Source of the DNA: Hirsutella rhossiliensis
Taxonomy: Eukaryota > Ascomycota > Sordariomycetes > Hypocreales > Ophiocordycipitaceae
Length of the DNA stretch: 64,000 nucleotides
NCBI RefSeq assembly: GCF_020360975.1
Contig: NW_025408674.1
Coordinates: 992,001-1,056,000 of the forward strand
Direction: 5' to 3'
This document shows, piece by piece, positions 11,176 through 21,445 of the stretch. The notes under the pieces are model-generated. The model saw only the letters and a list, made by a program, of their open reading frames with translations, had not been told where the DNA came from and did no database searches. The position numbers and the translations under genes are program-made. Within the stretch, counting starts at the first letter, position 1. The number at the start of each line of letters is the position of its first letter.

Positions 11176-12661
11176 CGAGCGGCCATCCTTGCATCTGCGG
11201 TGACGGTCGTACCATTGGCTCGACGTGGGCATGCTGGTGGTCGATGACATTGTTAAATGTCTGGAATTACCGTTTCTCTTCCAAGGGACTGATCGGCATG
11301 AAAGGAAAGATGGGAAAAGAGAAGACTGAGGAACGACACGGCTTTTATATGGGCCACGTGGAGCAACAAGAGGACGGCGCCAAACCCGATCTGGGGCAAA
11401 GCCCTGAGCAACCGAAAGGTTCTTAAAATGACGGACCCAGTACAAAAATTCCGCCGTCGTGCCTAGGCAACAGAGCGCACTATACCTAATCTATATAAGT
11501 CGCATGCACTCCTCAAACACATGCCCTAAGTGCCGTGTCATGGATTACCATGCTTACCCCCTTCTGCTCACCCCCAAAAAACCCCCGATTTTTGAATTGC
11601 TTACATTTCAGCGAATTACAGAGATAAAGTATGAAAGCTACTCTGACGAAGAGAGCATGCAAGTGAGCATTGATTGTTTTAATAATAGGTGTTTTTTTTT
11701 GTTGTGTTCCGTCGTGTCTGTCCCTCTTGCAATGCCTTCTTCTTGGCTCCCTATTTATATCCCTTGGTTCCCTATTGATATCCCCTTTTCAGTTGTATAG
11801 GTACAATATCTAGGAGGCTGGGCTCCTTTCCCCAGCCCCACCTTTGCATACTGACTTTCCTTAGTCGCCGAGGGCTCTTTCAGCTTCCCCCGTATATGCA
11901 GTCTCTCTACAGCCTATGTGGCTGCCTAATGCGGTCTCCTAATAGCCTTCTGCAGCCTCAGAACTCTCTGCAGGCTGCCTCTCTGTCTAGCCTGTCGGGG
12001 CCCTTAGCTGTATACCCCTTATGGTCACCCCGAGCTCAAGATCTCAGACGTGCTTCGCGACAGCTACATCATTTGGAAGAGAATTGAACATACTAATTGG
12101 TTCTTGGTCTTCATATGACGCGACTCTGTCGGGTGGTGCGCTGGGGAGGCCCAGATATGTTGACTTCAATCACCGAAGCTGTCTCCGTCTCCGACTCCAC
12201 CTCGCAATCCACCACAAAAGCTTCCTTTGGACTCCCAATTCCGGGAACAATCTTTGTCCGCCGCCGCGCCTTCGTGGAATTCGCCATGGGGACAAGAACT
12301 TTCGCGCATCGTCTTGTTGAGACCTGGTTCTGGGCATCTCTCGCTGACTCGCTGAGGACAGACGGCCGTGACAATGCGCACGTGCGAGGTGTGGGACACT
12401 ACTGTCTGACAGCTTCCTCAGCGACAACCTTCGCTGCCTGCGAGCGTAGAGAATCTTTACGACCGACATCAGAAAAATGGGGGGACGAGACCGACATTTG
12501 ATCGGCTCTTGACCTTTGAAGATGTCCGAGCGTGCGTCTTGGGAACGGAGCACACAAAGGAGATGCAGTTGTGATGCCGAGACCCGCCGTTCATTGTAGG
12601 GATAGGTGAATCATGTGATGAACTGAGAAGTTCGGGGGAGAAGGTTGGGTACAGAAAACGC
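11176..12661. other. Degraded sequence without a recognisable gene
   Basis: No convincing gene was found. The minus frame 12374-12111 reads plausibly (MANSTKARRRTKIVPGIG, then acidic residues), but I recognise no family. The segment 12379-12411 is nearly identical to the end of the solo LTR at 63016-63048, so a decayed LTR piece is present. A C-rich block at 11546-11575 pairs with 21871-21904. Confidence 0.4.
11546..11575. repeat. C-rich terminal-repeat-like block (left)
   Basis: The block begins TACCATGCTTACCCCC and continues with CTTCTGCTCACCCCC. Its reverse complement, with longer C runs, occurs at 21871-21904. In both cases TA lies outside CCATGCTTACC, as expected of TA-duplicating Tc1/mariner/pogo termini. 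The span between them (10.4 kb) is a mosaic of other elements. Confidence 0.45.
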
Positions 12662-12941
12662 GGGGTGTCGCTCCTAGACCCTTCCGCCCATCATGGGTGC
12701 CTGAGTCCCGTTACCGTACCTGCGGCCGATTCTGGCCTCACAACAGTGCAGCAAGTCCTCGTCTTGGGCGACTGAGAGCACCCTCGCTTCTGGCCGCTTG
12801 GTATTACTGAGCTGCAAGGGCTGCAACCCCTTCATGATACGCAAAATCGTCTTCACTGCGGCCAGAAAGTGAGCTGGCGCCGAGTAACATTGCTGCCCCC
12901 CCCCCCCAGGCAGCAGCGGAAGGGTCTAGGAGTGACACCCC
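12662..12941. repeat. Inverted repeat flanking a 228-bp segment
   Basis: The arms 12662-12687 and 12916-12941 are reverse complements over 26 bp with one mismatch (GGGGTGTCGCTCCTAGACCC start). A run of 14 C lies just inside the right arm. It could be a small non-autonomous element or a hairpin. I found no target duplication. Confidence 0.5.
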
Positions 12942-13119
12942 GAGATTCCTCGCCCAACCCGTTCCCCCGCAACTCGTCTCTATAACAGTTGGCAATCTGG
13001 TCATGCCAGCCCTCCGCCAACCACTTTGATTTCACCATCACTCTACCGCGGGGTTGCAACGATTCTCCTCTCACAGACCAGCGTACCGGTATAACATGGA
13101 AACAGGTTCTGACGAAGAT

Positions 13120-14200
13120 AGCGCATAGTATGACCAGCGCGTCTTTCTCCTGCCAATCCATCCGAAATTGGTCATGGACGAACCGATCCGCTTGCTTGGC
13201 AGTCCTCGTCGAGATCTCTGGCCGTGTTCGTGGCCGCCCCTTGGTCTTTGGAGAACCTGCAGGTGGAATGGATTGCGCTACTATTGATCCGCGCTGCGGC
13301 AGTCCCCGACGTCGCCGTGATCAGCAGGCGATTCGAAAGGCTCCTCCTGCTGAACAACTCGACGAGTGCCTCGATGATTTGCGACTTGCCAGTCCCGCCC
13401 TCGCCGCCGACGAACTGGCAGAGCTGGCCGACATCGCCTCCGTCGTTTTGTCGCATCAAATCGAGCTGGCGGCATATGATTGAGAAAGCGATCGACGCCC
13501 GTCGCAGAGCAAGAGGTTGATAGTCCAAATTGGACATGCATTCCCGCCTCTGCGTCGCCTGCGGTCTCGTCGAAGTCGGCCGTCGCCATTTCGACATTGT
13601 CCTCCCCGAAGCCGGCCATGACCCTCCGCAACGCAGCGCGGCGGTCGCTTTCCCGGACCACGGTTACTTTGCATGCTCTGGATCATCCTCTCCCTCTCCT
13701 TCGAGGCACTCATCTGCTGCGACTTGGCGGCCCTGGCCTGATTCTGCTGTGACAGTGCGGCCCGGAAAATACCCTACATGCTTATCCATCTCGCCCTCGT
13801 TCGGGTACCACGGCGGCCTCCGGCTCGGCCGTCGAGCACAGCGCTGATTGTTGGAACTGATAGAGCTGTTGCATCATCTCCATGAGCTCCGGCGGCTTGG
13901 TCGTTATCTGGTTCGGGTCTCATGCACCTCGGACGTCGATCAGCCGCGCTGCGTTTCCGATGCTATTAGACTGATACGTCGCTGTAGATTCTGCGCCCGC
14001 CTCGTCCGCCCCATCCTCCTCCACGTGTGCGACAGTCGGATGGCCATTTCCAGATGAGGATGCCCATTGCCTGGCGTCCCGTTTTGCGTCTTCGACTGAT
14101 CGTCGAAGCAGCTGCACGTTATCGACGAGACATGAAATTCTCGGAGACAGCGCCTCTCTCGTGTCAATCGATCTTGGTGAGCCGCGCGCACGAGTTGGTC
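13120..14200 (-). pseudogene. Helitron helicase (PIF1-like) fragment, minus strand
   Basis: The frame ending near 13172 contains FVGGEGGTGKSQIIEAL, the Walker A motif of the PIF1/Pfh1 superfamily helicase of Helitrons. After it come TATSGTAAARINSSAIHST and, after a shift, DQFRMDWQEKDALVI, which runs up to the Walker B position. Similarity ends at about 13120, before DEVSMLG. Upstream, frames around 13300-14200 hold the acidic linker (GFGEDNVEMATADFDETAGD) typical of these polyproteins. Several frameshifts are present. It is on the opposite strand to the helicase at 15.4-17.0 kb and differs in sequence, so it comes from another Helitron family. Confidence 0.78.
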
Positions 14201-14210
14201 GCGTGAGCGC

Positions 14211-14838
14211 CTGGTTTATAGTTGCCGTGAAGGGTCCGGAAGAGTTCGCGCACCTCTCCGGGTGCCTGCAGTCGTTATCGTAGTAGTCTTTCCCGCCACG
14301 TCGTCGGCAGGCCTGTTTTCGGTCGCAGGCGTAGCGGGAGTGCTAATCCCAATCTTGGCGATCGATCAGTCGGGCTAAAGGGCTGCTGCCCAAGGGCCGC
14401 GATCTCTGTATTGCCGCCTCGAAGGACACAATCATCGTCACAGTAGGCTGGTCGGAGCTTTCGGAGTGTCTCTTAACAATGTGGAGCATCAATTGGTTCG
14501 GCGCCTCTCTGGGGCTCGGTCTCTTCTTTGATAGCTTAGCCATAGTCCACGGCAGCCCCCCAGATATCCGTGAACTGCCTGGAGCAGTCGACCACAAGAA
14601 GCTGATGGGATGTTAATCGAATGCCAGCTACGGCGGTCGCCGCGCATATAACGAAGAGAAGGATCCCGGGGGTCATGCTGGGAACGCGGTGTCGTCGAAC
14701 ATCAAGGCCACGGCATCTCAAAACTGGCGCAGGAAGGATGACACGTAGCTCTGCAAATGTCTGGAACTCTGCCTAGATCTTTCATCCTGGGGCTTGTCTT
14801 TATGCCTATCATGGGTATCTTTGACTACGCCAAGCAGT
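14211..14838. other. No recognisable gene
   Basis: A minus-strand open frame reads MAKLSKKRPSPREAPNQLML and ends at 14343, but it matches no family I know and has no visible partner. The rest looks like degraded intergenic sequence. Confidence 0.35.
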
Positions 14839-15450
14839 GTATGGCGAGCATCTTTGACGAAACCCTCTGCCGACAAGCCGGGTAAAAGATGACCACGTCC
14901 CATTGGCCAAGCTATTTGCCGCTCTTGGAGCCCTTGCTTCCGCCATTGCCGCTGCCACCGCCAGAAGACTTGTAGGTAGAGCCGCCTTGGCCGTCGTTGT
15001 AGTAAGAGCTTCCGTTGGGGTTGGAGTAGTAGTATGAACCGTTGCTGTGTTGTCGTCGGCGTGTTAGTAGATGACTGGGAATTGGTTGAGAGGGGTCAAG
15101 GCAAGGGGAGACGTGCGAGTTGGAGTAGTGATAGGAGTTGCCGTTGGAAGCACCGCTGCCGTAGTCGCGAGAGCAGTAGTGGTTGCCCTGTTCCGCGTCA
15201 GTACGTCGATATCGTGCTATAGGTGTGGCGTATGTGGATGGGGAGGAAAGGGGGCCCAACCTTGCTGTTGGTGCCAGAGCTCTTGTACTCGTAGGATGGC
15301 ATGGCTATGAGTTTGAAAGGATAATTGCGTGGGATATTTCGAAGATGATTGCACTTGAGAGACAGGTTATGGCTGATTGAAGAGAGGGGAAACAGAGCGA
15401 GTGGAAGGCGGACTTAATATTACTCGTGCCCGCTCCACTTTTCTGGATTC
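14839..15450 (-). repeat. Segmental duplication, copy A (inverted relative to copy B)
   Basis: This is highly similar to the reverse complement of about 25800-26410. It includes a small two-intron gene, its promoter region and about 75 bp downstream. Divergence is higher outside the exons. Confidence 0.85.
14912..15302 (-). CDS. Conserved small Ser/Gly/Tyr-rich fungal protein, copy A (two introns)
   Basis: Model: exons 15302-15261, 15187-15117 and 15044-14912, giving 81 residues that begin MPSYEYKSSGTNSK and continue with GNHYCSRDYGSGAS, NGSYYYSNPNGSSYYNDGQ and a GGS-rich tail. This matches a small, highly conserved family of filamentous ascomycetes whose function is not known to me. It has no signal peptide. 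Intron 1 (73 nt) is GT-AG. Intron 2 must start GCACGT to keep the frame, so it is a GC-AG intron, and its CTAAC branch site lies before the acceptor. The reading frame is intact. Copy B at 25963-26349 is its near-identical inverted partner. The region upstream, towards 15450, would be the promoter. Confidence 0.75.
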
Positions 15451-15465
15451 CGGCTCACCCGTCAG

Positions 15466-17049
15466 GTGGATTTGTACCAGAATATACCCCATGATCAAGG
15501 TGACGCCTTGTGCCAATTTCCAATATCTCGAGACGATGTCCAAGCAGCGGCCAAGGCCCAACAACTATTGCATCTTCGGATGCTAGACGACATTGAGAGT
15601 GGTTCTCAGCGGACCATGCTTTCCACGGATGGCGCCGACATCGACGATACCCTAGCTCGCTACGGCGATACGGAGCCCACCATTGCGCACCCGGGAAGTG
15701 ACCTCAATCAACAAGGGCCTCGAATGCTTGTCGACATCAGCCCGGTGACTAGCTTCGCGGAGATGGGACACACCGCTGCAGCCACCTTCACACTGAACTA
15801 TCTACAGACCGTGGCCCTTCAACTTGTTTGCGCATTTCTGGACAGGTATACCGCTAATCAGGACTCAGCCGGTCAGCATCTTCAATATACCGGCGGGCCG
15901 GGTGGCACAGGAAAGTCGAGGATCATCGATGCCTAAAGGACGTGTTCGCGGCGAGGAACCAACCACATCTTCTGCAGATAACCGGCACATCTGGCAGTTC
16001 GGCGGCTCAGATTGGCGGCACGACCATCCACTCGGCGTGTGGGTTAGATTCCCATCACGATCCAAACAAACCGCCTCCCCCCTTCTCGGAGGCGAAGAAA
16101 TGGATATGGAAACAGAAGCTGGTCCTCGTGATTGACGAGGTCAGTATGCTGGGGGGGGCCACTCTGCACAACGTCAGTCGTCATCTCCAGGCACTCCGTG
16201 ACTGTCCGGACGAGCCGTTTGGTGGGATGCCTGTCGTTCTACTGATGGGAGACTTCTACCAGTTCGCCCCCGTGCGGGAAACAAGCCTCCTGATCAACAG
16301 ACCGCCGGACCGAACACAGACCCCCCTGCGACAAGCGACCATCTCTCCCCACAGCGGCTGCAGATTGTGGCATATGTTCAAAACTGTTGTGCTCCTCGAA
16401 GACCAAGTCCGCGCACTCCTGGATCGAGTCCGTAACGGGCGGCAGACCCAGCAAGATCTGAGCTTGCTCAATACCAACATTGTAGGACGCTCCCAAATCA
16501 CCTTCCACGATGGTTTGCGTGCTATAACGCCACTGAACCGCACCCGGTGGGCCCTCAACATGGAAGCTGTCGTGGGCTGGGCGCGCTTCAACAAGCAGCA
16601 TATCCGTATCTTTGTCTCGACTCACACCTGGCGCAACGGCACGCTTTCTCCAAACATCATAGCGCGAACCATAGGACAAGGTGACGACTCCGCTTGCAAG
16701 GTCCCCCGTCTTCTTCTACGCTCAGGGCATGCCTGTGGTTGTGAACAAGAACATCTACACTGGCTTGAAAGTGGTTAATGGGGCAGACTTTACTGCCGTG
16801 AACGTAATACTCGATCCCAATCTCCCAGGATACCACCACTTGGCGGATGACGTGACCATCCACTTCGGGCCACCGCTCGGCATTCTTCTGCAGTCCGAGG
16901 AGACGAAAGCCTTGGCGATACCGTCCCTCCCGGTGGGGACGGTACTCATCCGCCCCATGTCACATACACTTGATTCGAGTACTAGGGGGGCCTCAAAGTC
17001 GGCCAATCCCCGTGACAGCTCCGCAGTCACGGGGGGGCGGTTGACCTAG
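15466..17049 (+). pseudogene. Helitron PIF1-like helicase, C-terminal half (broken)
   Basis: The first frame (to 15936) carries FTLNYLQTVALQLVCAFLDR and the Walker A motif YTGGPGGTGKSRIIDA. Loss of one base at about 15935 shifts to the frame 15942-16690, with TGTSGSSAAQIGGTTIHSAC, Walker B (VLVIDEVSML) and GDFYQFAPV, all typical of Helitron helicases. A second shift near 16690 leads to MPVVVNKNIYTGLKVVNGAD and VGTVLIRP. The frame stops in the 3' terminal hairpin region. The helicase would unwind DNA for rolling-circle transfer. Two indels disable it, and the Rep half is not directly upstream. Confidence 0.85.
17008..17049 (+). other. Candidate Helitron 3' terminus: hairpin plus CTAG
   Basis: CCCCGTGAC (17008-17016) and GTCACGGGG (17026-17034) form a 9-bp perfect stem with a 9-nt loop. 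CTAG, which fits the CTRR rule, follows 11 nt later at 17046-17049. Helitron 3' ends have just this layout. The base after CTAG is A rather than the usual T, and GTTGACCT(A/G)GAAAAA is repeated at 17040 and 17060, so the exact end is uncertain. Confidence 0.55.
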
Positions 17050-17431
17050 AAAAAGCTCGTTGACCTGGAAAAAAAGAAGTACATAAGAGCCCCGCCATTT
17101 TGCTAGAACTTAAAAGTACCTCTCTTCCCGCGATAAGTGCAACACATGTTCGCTTTATTGCAAGCTAGTCACAGCAATGCAATTGCATCACCATACTGCC
17201 TTTGAGGTGTTTTTGGTGTTTTGGCATCGAATTGAGCTCTATTCGATTTCTTCTTCCTTCCCAGCCTCGAGCGCGTCTTATGATTCCTCTTTATCGCATC
17301 TCGATGCCGTCAGCTTCAAGAAAGCGTCTGACGGCAAATAGCACGCTTATTGCCTCCATCACCACTAATTCGGCTGCTTCCTTTACAATCTCGCGATCAT
17401 AGTACTCCGGCCACATGATCGCCTTGCTGCC
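17050..17431. other. Intergenic stretch between Helitron end and pogo remnant
   Basis: No gene was found. Short A-rich runs and a repeated GTTGACCT(A/G)G motif occur at the left edge. It may hold one terminus of the pogo element, but I could not find a convincing inverted terminal repeat. Confidence 0.35.
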
Positions 17432-18810
17432 CTACGCCGCGGTTGTGTAGCTCGCGGAGAATCCTGTAGCTTGCGCACATCCACTCATTGCAATTGAGGT
17501 GTGCGCGCTTGTCGCCCTGGCCCAGAGACCTCTGATGTCTCGAATCTTCGCCTCTGTGATGCTAATCCTGACGTTGAAGCGTACCTTGCGAAGCCAGCGG
17601 CGTATATAGCCAGCTTCGTCGCGAACCTCCTTATTCCTGACTCTCTGTGCCTCCTCTTCTTGTGCCGCTTGTCTATTGTATTCGTCTCGGGCGACTCGAA
17701 TTCTAGCGTCACCGACGCTTAATGGGCCGTATCTCGCTACAATAGTTGTCTGTTGCTGGAGACTGGAGCGCTTGGCTTGTTTCTCTTTTATCTTCGTCAT
17801 CTCGGCCGTTGCGGTGATGCCGTTGAGAGCGAGGTTTTGTCGGCTTTCCGCGCCTTCTCATAGACGTATGTGACGGAGGAGTCAACGGCATGTGGGAGTC
17901 AACTGATGTGGCTAGACGAAGCTGTACGTAGGCGTGATACCTCTGAATCGTAGAGAGGTTGAGTCTCGGCGTTGAAACATTGTTCCAGTTGAATCGTTGA
18001 ATCGAGGGCGGCGTGTGTGGCGATGGTGTTGATGGTCTTGCTGCCTGAGGCCCGCCCTGAGGCTCGCTTTCGATCGAGCCCGGCAGGTCCTTAATGGCCA
18101 CTTCTTCTGTGAGCGACGAGAGCGTGTCTTGAAGCTGGGAGAGCACGATCCCGGGATTGAATGGGAAGAGGCCACATTTCTGCCAAGATGAGAGAATTGT
18201 GTGCTTTTTGAAGGTGCGAGTGCGGACCTCTTGGAGATGATATAGAAAATCGGACTTGTTAAAGTCATATGCCCCGTCAGCAATCTCACGATGTAGAACT
18301 TGTTGATGCCAGTGTTTGTATGACCTAAAAACGCCGACATCAAGAGGTTGAAGCTGATGTGTAAGATGGGGAGGCATTGGGAAGACCTTAATGTTGTGAT
18401 CGAAGCAGAAGTGAACCATCTCTTCTGTATAGTGATTATCACAGCTATCCATAAGTAGAAGCCGCTTCTGAAGTGGATCAACCGGTCTCGTGTGTTTCTC
18501 GAAGTGTTTGATCCATTCAATCGCGATGACATCGTTAATATACCCCTTTTGGCTGGTTGAAATGATGGTATCGTCGTCAAGGCTGTTGGTAACCCAACGG
18601 GCAGGAATTTGGACTCCAGGAGTATCACAAACGAAGGAATGCAACTCCCAGCTGCAGAAATAGCCTCAATCGCTGTGACCGACACTGTATCGTGAGCGTC
18701 AGATAAAATAGGGTATCAATCTCGCGGAAGGTCCAAATAAATGTGCCTTTATGTAGATATCCCACCATGAAGCCTGTCTCGTCGAAATTCCAGGTGTTCT
18801 TAGGAGAATC
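17432..18810 (-). pseudogene. Pogo/Fot1-like transposase (DDE_1), broken
   Basis: Read on the minus strand, NFDETGFMVGYLHKGTFIW (about 18790-18735) supplies the first catalytic aspartate. After a shift, LLLMDSCDNHYTEEMVHF gives the second and HLTHQLQPLDVGVFRSYKHW the third, the order of the DDE_1 (pogo/Tigger) family. The long frame 18644-17709 continues into a Ser/Pro/Thr-rich tail. A different frame (17800-17432), with KEKQAKRSSLQQQTTIVARY and an Arg/Glu-rich helix, is probably the true C-terminus. The CENPB-type DNA-binding N-terminus is missing, or replaced by the second pogo fragment upstream. At least two frameshifts. Confidence 0.8.
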
Positions 18811-18839
18811 TCGTCTTTCTCGATCGTTTGAGACCAGCC

Positions 18840-19310
18840 GCGAAAAAAAGCCTCAACGTGGATGCGATCTTGCATAGCCTTCCGTTTGATGTCTCGCGCT
18901 GCTGCTCTTCGACGGTGGAAGAGTTCTCTATGCCGCTGTATAAAGCGCTTGAGTCATACATAACCTGGCTGAAAAGATGGGTAGTCCGCCATCCCCCCGC
19001 GAATTTTGAGCTGAGCTCGTCCCAGCTTCCACGCGCGACTCTGGAGGCCATGAGAGCAGTGGGCAGGAAGGTAACAGCAATAAACGTTGTTCAAAAAGCA
19101 TGTGGCCATCCATGCATCCTGGTCCCGGTTAACAGTAATTCCTACAGAGGTGGCTCAGGTGGATAAAGAAACGCACCGTTGCATGACTTCCATATCCATA
19201 TAATATGATCAGTCTAGCATCTGAGGCATCGGCTGGTCGCGTCTGGGGCAAATAGACCCTCTCAAGCCACTCAATAGCGATATGGTTGTCCGTCCATCCG
19301 GCGTTGGTTT
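18840..19310 (-). pseudogene. Second pogo-type DDE_1 fragment
   Basis: On the minus strand, GWTDNHIAIEWLERVYLPQT is followed by LIILYGYGSHATVRFF, and in another frame by LNNVYCCYLPAHCSHGLQ and then LKRFIQRHREL. This is the core of a pogo-family transposase from a different subfamily than the neighbour at 17.4-18.8 kb. The usual D in L(D)GHGSH is replaced by Y, and the Q-P-L-D block is damaged. It is a truncated, multiply frameshifted relic abutting the other one. Confidence 0.65.
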
Positions 19311-19329
19311 AATATGAAGCGAAATCGCT

Positions 19330-20270
19330 TAAAAATCTGCAGTCGCTGCATTGGTCGAGACAGGAAGAAAGCCCTAACGAGCCCTACTTCTTTAGCGCTG
19401 CGAATAACCTTGACTTCGGGGAAGTCCCCGGCAATCTACCTGATCTAACGATGGTCGAGGAGATGCTCATTGCTCGGGTTCACGTACATGTCAAGGTCCT
19501 ACAAGTGCGTGGCGCTCAATACAAATATCGCGGCCACGTTGTCCACTTTCTTCGCAACGTTGGTAGGCTATTTGAAGAGCTCCCGGTGCTACCGGAGGAG
19601 CTAGATATCGTGCTACTACGGCCTCCTAATATGGAAGGCGACCCTCGCTTCCAGCAACAGTTTGCTCGCGATTTCCGGGTACGCCGTTCATGCCTATTGA
19701 CCAGGCTGCATTACCTACAGTCCCACCACCCGGGCTATCGCGATATTGTCGTGAGCCAGGATCGCCTGCAACGGCTTCCTCTTGATGGCAGCATAGCTGG
19801 TTCCATTGCAAGCCAAGTGGCTGACACACCTGACGGCGAGGTCCCCCAAGGCCCTGTTGAGGAGGCTGTGGATGAGGATCCTAGCGATGCCGACGCATCA
19901 GCGATATCGAATTTGCAGGCTACCGATACCGAATTGAACGCTTTGCAGTCCAGATCTCTCAACGGTACCCTTGACCCTGAACGTGTGACTGATCTGGAGT
20001 ACATGCCGCGTAGCGCGCAGGCTCACCACCAGATGCCATTGCCTTCCATTCGCAGGACCCCTATCAACGAGTTCAACCGTTCCCAGCCGCTGTTAACGCT
20101 CGCGTCCCCCCCCCTCTCCCCTGACGGCAAGGCCGACTTCGTGGAGCCTCGCTTACGGAGCATCACGTACCAGGACTCCCTTGGCCATGCGATGAGATGG
20201 CGTGATGGACGTTTTGCCCGCCATAAGGCGTGGCCTTTCGTTGTCCTCAACACGCTGTTGCGTGCGTTGT
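19330..20270 (+). pseudogene. Helitron Rep N-terminal fragment in a chimeric open frame
   Basis: The frame open from about 19330 (NLDFGEVPGNLPDLTMVEEM) runs through a DUF6570-type region (LIARVHVHVKVLQVRGAQYK and YRGHVVHFLRNVGRLFEELP), an acidic linker and then the start of the Helitron-like N domain (GKADFVEPRLRSITYQDSL, RHKAWPFVVLNTLLRA). The Helitron match stops there, before the HUH box, and the frame continues into sequence of another origin. The frame is open over more than 300 codons, yet the protein cannot be a functional Rep because the nuclease is absent. Confidence 0.75.
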
Positions 20271-20440
20271 CGCCCAGGGTGGCCAGACAGTTCACGGCTG
20301 CGGTTGCGCCTGCTATGGACTATGCCTCCACTGTTTGGGCTCATGCATGCGGAATAAGGGAAGGTTACTGGCTGAACCGAGCACAGATGGTAGGGGCGTA
20401 TTTTGATGAAATACATGACATCCTGTCCCTACAGCAGTAG
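20270..20440 (+). pseudogene. LINE (Tad-like) ORF2 fragment fused in frame to Helitron Rep
   Basis: The last 55 codons of the frame read RQFTAAVAPAMDYASTVWAH and then ACGIREGYWLNRAQMVGA. This resembles the region C-terminal to the reverse transcriptase in fungal non-LTR (Tad/I-type) elements, where VxPxMDYAS..W and LxRAQ are recurrent. It is joined without frame loss to the Helitron segment, and the last 20 residues have no match. It is either a fortuitous junction or a template-switch product. Confidence 0.5.
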
Positions 20441-20455
20441 TAGGAGTCCTGGACA

Positions 20456-21348
20456 CTAGCCATAGAACCTCGTTCTTGCAGGTCGGGAATGGCGTGTAGG
20501 CACCGACCGTCCAATCATAGTAGTACCGGCGACGGGACGAAAGTATTGAATTGGGTTAGCAGGCTGAGTCCAGTTGGGGCGACAGAATTGGTTGCAGTTA
20601 TGCTGACTGAAGAAGGAGCTGATACCAATCGGAGCCAAGATCAGTTACACCGTACTCCCGGTTCCGGGACAGAATAACGGGGTCCGAGAGGACGACCTCG
20701 TGTTGGTATATGCCGCCTTGGAGGTCGCATAGAACGTAGTTGCCGCCCGAGAGGTGGTAGCTAAAGTGACTAAGGGCTTGCATAACCTCGGCCCATGCAT
20801 CCGAGTCGTCGCTCCATCCGCTATTGCTGTTGAACTTTTGGTAGTCTTGGATAAAAGGCTCGCAAAGATGTCTTTGACCTGACCACTCGTCGGAACTGCC
20901 ATCGTCCTCAAATCGCCATACCTGGGGTACGTTGATCTTAACGGCTTTGTTGACGATTCTTAATTGGTTGAACATATTGACAATCTCTAGGGCCTTATCG
21001 ACAGCCTTGATGTCGAGAGTGAAGTAGTCGTTAGAAGACTGCGCCCGTCTTAAACCACTTAACAACACACGCTTCGCCTTGACGAGGACCTGACGTGTAT
21101 TCCCCCTGGGGCCTGGGCTACCCAGCGGAAAGCCCCTTCGGCAAAAGGATTCTCTAGTTCATCATATGGAATGGAACTTCTGCCGGACTTGTTGTATCTG
21201 CCGCTATCGAGCTGCCTCGCGGACTGGGCGCCGGGTGATGGCCATGGACGCAACTCACGCATCGCGACACGCCGGGACCCTTGGAATATTGATTTGCCGT
21301 AAAGGAAGTACGAGGGAGATTGCGGCCGCAATCAGCACAATCGCGCAT
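20456..21348 (-). pseudogene. Stc1-type zinc finger / alpha-kinase family protein (frameshifted)
   Basis: The likely start, the ATG at 21348, gives MRDCADCGRNLPRTSF...QYSKGPGVSRCVSCV, a two-CxxC zinc-binding module of Stc1 type. Downstream come NPFAEGAFRWVA, GEACVVKWFKTG (the ATP-binding lysine block) and LSHFSYHLSGGNYVLCDLQG with YGVTDLG, the hallmark of alpha-kinases. In another frame, GISSFFSQHNCNQFC is the C-terminal zinc motif that closes the fold. These blocks lie in at least three frames, with shifts near 21110, 21060 and 20635. That makes it a pseudogene of an atypical Ser/Thr kinase family that is expanded in fungi. It is flanked by transposon debris, so it may have been moved here. 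Confidence 0.75.
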
Positions 21349-21445
21349 GGCCACGTCGGGCTGCAGACGCAGTGTAGGATGAGATGAAGTTGAGGTTGAC
21401 GATGTGGGAAGAAATTGCGCGCCCTCTAGCCACTCGGGCAGCCTG

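Noticed and set aside
13224..13847. Plus-strand frames of 90-105 codons
   Set aside because: They are antisense to the Helitron helicase fragment with its clear Walker A motif and have no protein-like features of their own.
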